This document shows, in pieces, positions 56,870 through 64,000 of a stretch of DNA of 64,000 nt (the first letter of the stretch is position 1; each line of letters begins with the position of its first letter). The translations under genes were made by a program, and so were the position numbers. This DNA comes from Pseudopithomyces maydicus (Eukaryota; Ascomycota; Dothideomycetes; Pleosporales; Didymosphaeriaceae): assembly GCA_026873275.1 (NCBI GenBank), contig JANTUC010000011.1, forward strand, positions 496,001 through 560,000. The letters are read 5' to 3'. The notes under the pieces were generated by a model. It did not search any database. It was given only the letters and a program-made list of their open reading frames with translations, and was not told the origin of the DNA.

Positions 56870-58484
56870 AAACACATTTTTTCCGGTCTCATTCATGAGC
56901 ATCGGATGCTCGTTCTTTTCAGCGATGATTTTTCTTTCATTGTTTTCGGGAGTACTATACCCATTGCGATTAAGGTAATGTTCACTGGTATCTAGTGAAA
57001 TTGATGAACCAAACCTAACTTATTCACAGTGAGGCGTTGAACTAAGCGTGTTCCAAAGGTATGAGTTATGTCACCACTGCTGCATCCGTCGTGTGGAGTG
57101 CTCAGACACCAGTGGGATGATTAATGACAAATTGGAAAATGGGTGATTTGTAGTTCGCGGATCTACAATTCCACAGAACAGTTAGGTGGATGGAACGCTG
57201 ATCAAATACCACGATGTTTTCTTTGCTATGTATCTATCACACGTCTCTTCAAGGTTCCTAGGTCAAGTGAGAATCACGAGTACATGTTCCTGAAACTGTG
57301 ACATCCCATCCACCCGAACTGGTCTGCTACAGCTCATTAACTGTGATCAGCACCGGCACCCGAATTCGGCACCCAGATACTGTATTTTCAGGCCTCAATA
57401 CATTTTTTCAGAAAAAAGTTGAAGCAGATAAACTGTAGAATTGAGATTATTGTTCCATTAGAAACCTGACAGTCGACCGCACGACTCAGACCCAAAACAC
57501 AGTCGGTGGATACCATTCCTTTTATAGTACTGGTTGTTTGAGGCCTCTCTTTGGCGGTATCAGATCGGTTCCTGGCGAGACTCAAGTCGTCATGGTCGAG
57601 AGAGATGGTGCAATCAGCGTCACCTTGCCATTTCTGGTTTAGTGCGGCTCCAATGATCAGCCACCACAACCTCATTTTCCAATTCCTCTTTTCGGGAGAT
57701 ATCCGGGGTATACCTTTAGAAGCTTGGAGCTCAGTGTGTACTTATCGATTGTCTGGACTACATCAACTACCCTTCGGTGGTGGTGTGGAAGGAAATATCA
57801 GCTCCCAAAGGAGTGCACCCAAAACTGAACACTGTTTACCGCCGGCAAACCTTCGTCATAGAAGTGCCTGGAATAGGTGCCGAAATCGGGCTTATAAACC
57901 CGGATAATTACAGTCATGTTCTACAACTTGAGGAGCAGACCACTGTTATCATGTTGCATGTGCTGCTTAGAGTATCAGCGTGCTACCCAAAACGTCCCGT
58001 CCGCTTCTATGTACCCCGGAATTACCGCTCTTTGTGCTGTGACTGTGGGGAAGTGACATCTATTTACCCACTCATGTCCGTGCGGGACGACATTGTGTGC
58101 TATTGCGCCATCGATGTGCCACAGTGGTGAGTTAACTTTGAGATCACCTAGAACGTCCGCGGTAAGACTATCCGTCTTAGAATCATATAAGTATTCGAAT
58201 GGGATCTTTGTTCTCTATTTCCCTCCCTTGATCATTTTAATTTGATTACCAAGTGTTATCTGTGCAGCCGAAACCAACGCGCCTGCCTCACAGCTTATCT
58301 ATCCATCAAACACGCCGCGTATCACAGGAAATTGAACCCAGATAACAGATAAAGGATCCCGTTCCTCCCTCTACTCTGGAGACACATCCTTTGCTCGACA
58401 AAACACTCTCCTCTTCGGTCGAGAGATATTCTGACCACGGACGTTCAACCTTACGAGCTTCAATTTTTTCAACGACACCTCATC
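56870..58484. other. Gap between the H4 variant and the sulfonate dioxygenase gene
   Basis: 1.6 kb, AT-rich, one doubtful small frame (57777-58130) listed separately. Confidence 0.45.
57777..58130 (+). CDS. Doubtful ORF, 117 residues
   Basis: Residues such as QTFVIEVPGIGAEIGLINPD and YKPRRP-like stretches have protein-like composition, and the second half has a cluster of Cys (CCDCGEVTS, CYCAIDV). There is no recognised domain and the start is uncertain. It may be an exon of an unrecognised gene. Confidence 0.22.
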   Translation: MVVWKEISAPKGVHPKLNTVYRRQTFVIEVPGIGAEIGLINPDNYSHVLQLEEQTTVIMLHVLLRVSACYPKRPVRFYVPRNYRSLCCDCGEVTSIYPLMSVRDDIVCYCAIDVPQW

Positions 58485-59798
58485 ATGGCACCCGGTCTCG
58501 TCGAAACCGCGGTCGAGGTCCCACAAGCAGTCGCCACGAGCTTGAAGACTGTCAAGCCAACTGGAAATATTCACAACTATGTTCCTGGACGTACCATCGT
58601 CAAGAAGCACGACGAAACATATGAACACGAAGACCTTAGACCCCGTTTCCCTGATATCACCTGGCCAGCACTCACGCCCATCGAATACCACGACAAGGGT
58701 CTCCTCGGTGACCCGAACTTCAAAAACCTTCTTTCATCGGCCACAGATGTCTTTGACTACAATCCCAAAGTCGGTACCGAAGTCCATGGCGTCGACCTGG
58801 CCAACATCACCAACGATCAGAAGAATGACCTTGCGAGGCTGATCGCTACAAGGGGAGTGGTCTTCTTCAGAAATCAGAAGAACTTTGGCATCGATCAACA
58901 GAGAGCGCTAGGACAGTATTTCGGTGAGCTGCATGCTCATGCTACGACGGCTGTGCCGAGGCGGGAGGGGCTCGAGGACGTTCACGTAGTGTACACTGGC
59001 GAAGGCTCTCCTGACCTCCGCGCTCTGTTCACACCAACCTTCCTATGGCACTCGGATGTAAGTATTCAGACTGGTGCTCAGATAGCTAGTCGCAACGGAC
59101 AAGTGCTAATACACGGCAACAGGTCACCTATGAAGAGCAACCCCCTTCGTATACCTCACTGAAGGTCCTATCCGGTCCTCCTCGTGGAGGTGGCGGCGAT
59201 ACCCTCTGGTCCTCACAGTACGCAGCCTATGACATGCTCTCGCCATACATGCAGAAATACCTTGAGTCGCTCACCGCGCTTCACTCTGCCGATCTCCAGG
59301 CACAGGGTACCCGCGAGCTCGGTCGAACTGTGCGTCGTGAGCCTGTCACGACGGCACACCCTCTCGTCCGTACGAACCCAGTTACTGGTTGGAAGAGCCT
59401 TTTCTTCAACCCTGGCTTCGTCACTAAGATTGTGGGGGTGCCTAAGACGGAGAGCGACCACATCATCGGACTGCTCAACGAGATTGTCGCAACGAGTCCT
59501 GAAGTGCAAGTCAGGTTCCAGTGGAACGAGGGCGACGTCGCCTTCTGGGACAATCGCGTCTGCGTAAGTGTCTTGGGTCTGAACGGTGCGATTCCGAACT
59601 GTTGCTAACGATGGGTAGAACCACTCTGCGAGCTACGGCTTTGCTCCGCATAGGAGACACGCAGTGCGCGTGTGCTCCCGTGCTGAGCGACCCTATCTTG
59701 ACCCTGAGAGCAAATCGCAGGAGGAGGATCTCTCTGCCAAGTATGGTATTCCCAAAGCAAACAAGGACGGTTCCGGCATTGTGAACTACAACGACTGA
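58485..59798 (+). CDS. Sulfonate/taurine alpha-ketoglutarate dioxygenase, TauD family
   Basis: Releases sulfite from taurine or other sulfonates for use as sulfur source; a JLP1-like fungal enzyme. Exons 58485-59057, 59123-59563 and 59619-59798 join to 397 residues. The iron site is the His-x-Asp of FLWHSDVTYEEQPPSYTSL, which lies right at the first splice junction, and the distal His in DNRVCNHSASYGFAPHRRHA at the second junction, with the oxoglutarate Arg in the same stretch. Other marks: KVGTEVHGVDLANIT, LIATRGVVFFRNQKNF, GGGDTLWSSQYAAYDMLSPY, HPLVRTNPVTGWKSLFFNPG. No targeting signal, so cytosolic. Different branch from the His-x-Glu enzyme at 22.7-24.0 kb. Confidence 0.92.
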
Positions 59799-60519
59799 TC
59801 CAGGTCCCTGGATACTTCTTTTTGACACTCTCTCCCTCTTTCCAATTGCGGCTGCCCTACTTTCAATGGGCTTTCGAGGAAAGATGCGATTCTAGATATT
59901 ATTAAACTTGCTGCGGCTTAGCGATGGGGTTACGGTTTTATAACGACTTTATGGCAGCATACGGGCTCATGTATACGACTACTCACATTTACCAAAATTT
60001 GAACATAATTGCTCTTAAGAACATATGGATAGCAGTATGCATGAATACCAATTAGATATCAGAGTGAACAAGTGAATGAATGTAATATAACCTTTGCGGT
60101 CAATTTGTATTTGTTGAATTGCCCTAACCACGAACGATGAAATACTCCAGTAACCGTATCCACGGGGCAGTATCGAGTTCTGGCAGAGTATCTGGATCAT
60201 CTGCCGAAGTCGTGAGGGTCCCCTTCCCTCTAATCCAATCCAGCAGAGATAAGTTGGACGATTCCGGCGCTGTCGTCGCCGTGCCGCTGGGTAGTGAATC
60301 CCAGCCGTGATCCAAAAGAATGAGTAGAGAATCGAGCCTGTAATCTCTTTGAATGCCCAAGCGCCGTTGCCAAACAATGCACCCATGCAGAACGCTGCAA
60401 ATCCGATTCCGTCGCAACGCAAAATGTTCGTAGCAAGAATGCTTGTTTACGCCAATGTACCCTTCCCTGAAGTACCCAAAAAATTCTCCTTTTGCACCAA
60501 AACCTAGCAAACCCCAGTA
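59799..60519. other. Convergent 3' gap with unresolved minus-strand frames
   Basis: Overlapping minus-strand frames at 60015-60510 include a hydrophobic stretch (GFAAFCMGALFGNGAWAF) and a plausible acidic end (LPELDTAPWIRLLEYF), but in different frames with no splice sites that join them. Possibly an eroded gene. Confidence 0.35.
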
Positions 60520-60825
60520 TTACCGCCTCCAGAAGCCCGTCAGCGCATCGAAGCTTGCGGGCATGGGCACCCCGTTGATGTTCATCCACCTTACGTCCTC
60601 CTCTTTCTCCTGTCCATCCCCCTGTCTGTTTCCAGACTCTCTAACGGTCGGAAGCCGTGGCGGTGGCCACACGCCAGCCTCGGCCAGTTTTCGCGACAGC
60701 GTCGGATGGGTGCCTCTGTAGACGCGGGACAGCTCGAAGCTGAGGTAGGCCAGCATGCCGATTTCCATGGCGAGCGCGAGGCCTTGGAACTTGGGAGGCG
60801 CGATCTTCGTGGTTCGTGGCGGCAT
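60520..60825 (-). CDS. Small single-helix membrane protein, unknown
   Basis: 101 residues. A basic N-terminus (MPPRTTKIAPPKFQGLAL) leads into one hydrophobic helix (AMEIGMLAYLSFELSRVY), followed by a Pro-rich, charged part (AGVWPPPRLPTVRESGN) and a conserved-looking end (MPASFDALTGFWRR). It could sit in the ER or mitochondrial outer membrane. It is head-to-head with PRP22, 391 bp apart. No family recognised. A GTAATA string spans the stop, so further downstream exons are possible. Confidence 0.5.
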   Translation of the reverse strand: MPPRTTKIAPPKFQGLALAMEIGMLAYLSFELSRVYRGTHPTLSRKLAEAGVWPPPRLPTVRESGNRQGDGQEKEEDVRWMNINGVPMPASFDALTGFWRR

Positions 60826-61216
60826 CGTGGTTGTCTACGGCGACTCTGCGGGGCGGTAGGGGAGTGGAAGTGATGGGGTGATGATGGGGGCGGCGGAGGT
60901 GAGAGCGGAGAATTGGGGCTTGGCGGGCAAGGCGCGATTTGCCGCTGGAACTTTTGTCTTTGCGACAACCTCAGCCACGGATCCGTGACGGGACAACTTG
61001 GGAGCCTGGCGATCTCGTGACGTGTCTGCAGCCTGGCGGTCCTTGATCAACGCCCCTTCACACACCTAGGCCCTGCGCGCGCCTTCCCCCCAAACGTTTG
61101 CGCGACTAGCTTCCCTTCACGAGGGAGAGCGCGGCCCGTACACCTCCGATTCCTACGAGAGTTACCCTACGAGCTCAAGACCCGCTTCTTTGTACTTGCA
61201 CGGCTCTGGAAGCATC
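60826..61216. other. Divergent promoter region of PRP22 and the small membrane protein
   Basis: No gene seen. Confidence 0.5.
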
Positions 61217-64000
61217 ATGGATGATCTTGCCAACCTTGAGTTCCTCGCGCTCGTTGCGAAGGTCACCGATGAGATCCAGAATCACGTTGGTGTGGCCGAC
61301 AAAACCCTCGCAGAGTTTATCATCGACCAGCATTCCAATGCAAAGGGCCTCGACGACTTTGGAACACAGTTAAAAGAGATTGGGGCTGAGTTTCCCCCTC
61401 GCTGGTCAAGAGCATCGACCGCTTGATCCTCACGCTGCACCCCAAATACAAGAACAAGAAGGATGGCACAAATGGGAAAGAGATGCAAGATGGTGGCGAT
61501 GAGGCAGATCGCAAGACCCGCGTGTTCAAAGGCCTAGCGATTCCGGACAAGGAGGTGGATTTCGGCCTGGAGAGCGGCGGTGAAGATAGCAAGGCGCAAC
61601 CTGATGCGTTCGACGATACTTTTGCTATGCTCGAAGGCCTCGCTGGGCCCACGGCCGGCGGGGGCAGGAGAGATCGATCTGCGCGTAAGAGAAGCATGAG
61701 CCCGCTTGACAGCGACGTGGACCGAGAGAGAGGCAGGAACAAGCGTTACAGGCGATCGCGGTCAAGATCAACGTCACGGAGCCCCAGACGAGGTCGCGAC
61801 AATCGCCACGATGAGTTTGTGTTCCAAGATGAGTTTGGTCGCGACCGTACGGTCAAGCGCCATGACAAGACGCGATCACGGAGGAAGTACCGCGACGAGG
61901 ACCTTAACGAATTCCGCCGCCCCCCAACGCCCGAACTCGATGACGAGCCGATATTATATAAAGTGTATAACGGGAAAGTTACTGGACTGAAGCCATTTGG
62001 TGCATTTGTGAACCTGTTGGGGGTGCGAGGTAAAGTTGACGGCTTGGTTCACGTTTCTCAGATCACCGAAGGACGCGTCAATGACCCCGCGGATCTTTTG
62101 TCGCGAGGGCAAGATGTCAAAGTGAAGGTCATCAAGATGGAAGGAGCTAAGCGCATATCATTGTCCATGAAGGAGTGTGACCAGCAGTCAGGCCGTGATC
62201 TCGCCCCTGCACAACGTATAGGAACGGGTGCGAACATGTCAGCCGTTGGAGGGGCTGGTTTCGGCGATGCCGTGCCTGTTGTTGAAGATGGATTCAACAG
62301 CCGAAGGAATGGAATGCGCAAACGAATGACTTCGCCTGAACGCTGGGAAATAAAACAGCTGATTGCGTCTGGTGTGATTCCAAAATCTGATTACCCGGAT
62401 ATCGACGAGGACTACAACGCGCACATCAACGGCGAGGGTGGCTTTGAGGAAGAAGAAGATGTTGACATCGAACTCACAAACGAAGAGCCAAAATTCTTGG
62501 AGGGACAGACCGCAAGGGCACTGGAGCTTTCGCCCATTCGTGTGGTCAAAGCCCCAGATGGTAGCCTGAACAGAGCTGCAATGCAGGGTGACCAGTTGGC
62601 ACGAGAACGCCGTGACTTGCGGCAACAGGAAGCTCAAGAGAAGGCAGCAAAGGAGGCTGAAAAGGTCGATTTGAGCAGTCAGTGGAACGATCCAATGGCG
62701 CAGCAACGGCAGTTTGCCAGTGACATACGCAATACTCGCACTCAGGCACCAGAGGCTGTTCCGGAATGGAAGAGGATCGCACAAGGCTCCAAGAATACAT
62801 CATTCGGAAAGCGGACTGACATGTCTATCAAGGAACAGAGGGAGTCGCTCCCTGTGTACCGCTTCCGAGACCAGCTATTGCAAGCTGTCAAGGACAACCA
62901 AATCCTCATTGTAGTGGGAGACACTGGTAGTGGCAAAACGACCCAGATGACACAGTACCTAGCTGAAGCCGGATATGCCAACGAGCTTGTAATCGGCTGC
63001 ACGCAACCACGTCGTGTGGCTGCCATGAGCGTTGCAAAGCGTGTTGCTGAAGAAGTTGGCTGTCAGCTCGGGAATGAGGTCGGCTATACCATCCGATTTG
63101 AGGATAAGACAAACGACTCGACTCGCATCAAGTATATGACAGACGGTATGTTCAAGTCTTCAAACCATATCTCGATGAGTTGACTAACAATCAACAGGTA
63201 TCCTGCAACGTGAAATTCTGTTGGATCCCATGCTGAACAAATATTCCTGCATCATGCTTGACGAAGCTCACGAGAGAACAATTGCTACTGATGTACTTTT
63301 CGGACTGCTCAAGAAGACTCTGAAACGGCGGCCAGACATGAAAATTATCGTCACCAGCGCCACGCTGGATGCTGATAAATTTTCAAGTTATTTCATGGAA
63401 GCCCCGATCTTCTCGATCCCCGGTAGAACGTTTCCCGTCGAAATTATGTACTCTCGTGAGCCCGAGTCGGATTATCTGGATGCGGCACTTGTCACAACGA
63501 TGCAGATTCATTTGACCGAACCGGCTGGTGATATCCTTCTTTTCCTTACTGGTAAAGAAGAAATCGATAGCAGTTGCGAGATTCTCAGCGAGAGGATGAA
63601 GGCACTGGGCCCAAATGTACCAGAATTGCTCATTTTACCGATTTACTCAGCGCTGCCCGGAGAGACGGCTAGTCGCATTTTCGAGCCTGCTCCACCAGGA
63701 TCGCGAAAGGTTGTCATTGCAACGAACATTGCTGAGACGAGTTTGACTATCGATGGCATCTACTACGTGATCGACCCTGGCTTTGTGAAGCAATCGAGCT
63801 TTGATTCGAAACTCGGTATGGATCGGTGAGTAATTGCTACTCCACTTCCGCTAGACATTGTACTGACTGGTCAATTAGACTTCAAATCACACCCATCTCG
63901 CAAGCCCAAGCACGGCAGCGAAGTGGACGTGCCGGCCGAACAGGCCCTGGCAAATGCTTCAGGCTGTACACCGAAGCCGCCTTCCAAAACGAAATGCTGC
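61217..64000 (+). CDS. PRP22: PRP22/DHX8 DEAH-box splicing helicase, cut by the right window edge, one frame break
   Basis: Releases spliced mRNA from the spliceosome in an ATP-dependent step; essential in fungi. Exons 61217-63145, 63198-63825 and 63879 to the edge. Order: conserved N-terminal helical domain (MDDLANLEFLALVAKVTDEI), an RS-like region (YRRSRSRSTSRSPRRG), the S1 RNA-binding domain (LYKVYNGKVTGLKPFGAFVN ... GLVHVSQI), a linker, then the helicase: GDTGSGKTTQ (motif I), CTQPRRVAA, LDEAHERT (motif II), TSATLDADKF (III), TNIAETSLTIDGI (V) and QARQRSGRAGRTGPGKC (VI). The frame shifts at the C5 run 61394-61398: EFPP in one frame and SLVKSIDRLILTLHPKYKNK in another, whereas relatives read straight through. 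Adding one base repairs it exactly. Because the gene is essential, a sequence error is the best explanation. HA2 and OB-fold parts lie outside the window. Confidence 0.95.

Overview
The window is nuclear DNA of a filamentous ascomycete. Genes are short to medium, most are cut by 45-75 nt GT-AG introns with CTAAC-like branch sites, and the families are typical of Pezizomycotina: YVC1-type TRP channel, SAT4/Pth11-like rhodopsin-domain proteins, RTA1-like protein, DUF2293 protein, AA9, GH28 and CBM1-GH6 enzymes. A plant-associated Dothideomycete is my best guess from the gene content; this is inference, not proof. I joined exons by hand and checked that every joined reading frame closes; gaps in that check are stated per gene.

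Layout. 1-9.4 kb: N-terminus of an unknown gene running off the left edge, an AA9 lytic polysaccharide monooxygenase gene with a broken frame, and the vacuolar cation channel YVC1 (all minus strand). 9.4-13.7 kb: a large repeat-rich secreted, adhesin-like mosaic protein. 14.7-28.5 kb: a carbohydrate-active and oxidoreductase stretch (exopolygalacturonase GH28, cellobiohydrolase GH6 with CBM1, tRNA-Asn with an intron, alpha-glucosidase GH13, a TauD/clavaminate-synthase-like dioxygenase, a GMC oxidoreductase). 28.9-35.6 kb: membrane proteins (two SAT4-like, one L-type amino-acid transporter, one RTA1-like). 36.1-64 kb: mostly housekeeping genes (mitochondrial LEA-like protein, PhoD-like phosphatase, DUF2293 protein, LYR-like small protein, JLP2/CCDC25, MOZART1, membrane GNAT, HAL-type kinase, survival factor SVF1, a divergent histone H4, a sulfonate/taurine dioxygenase, and the splicing helicase PRP22 running off the right edge).

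How the genes fit together. The secreted enzymes between 1.6 and 28.5 kb can act together on plant cell wall: AA9 and GH6 on cellulose, GH28 on pectin, and GMC oxidases as redox partners or H2O2 sources; GH13 handles maltose-type sugars inside or at the cell. Nothing here looks like a classical secondary-metabolite cluster.

Most notable: (1) a five-exon, strongly diverged histone H4 with a tail extension of about 60 residues; (2) the mosaic adhesin with 15 octapeptide units; (3) an 11-nt micro-exon in the GH6 gene between two look-alike introns; (4) several single-base frame breaks of the same sign, mostly in C runs, including one in the essential PRP22 gene, which points to sequence errors rather than pseudogenes.
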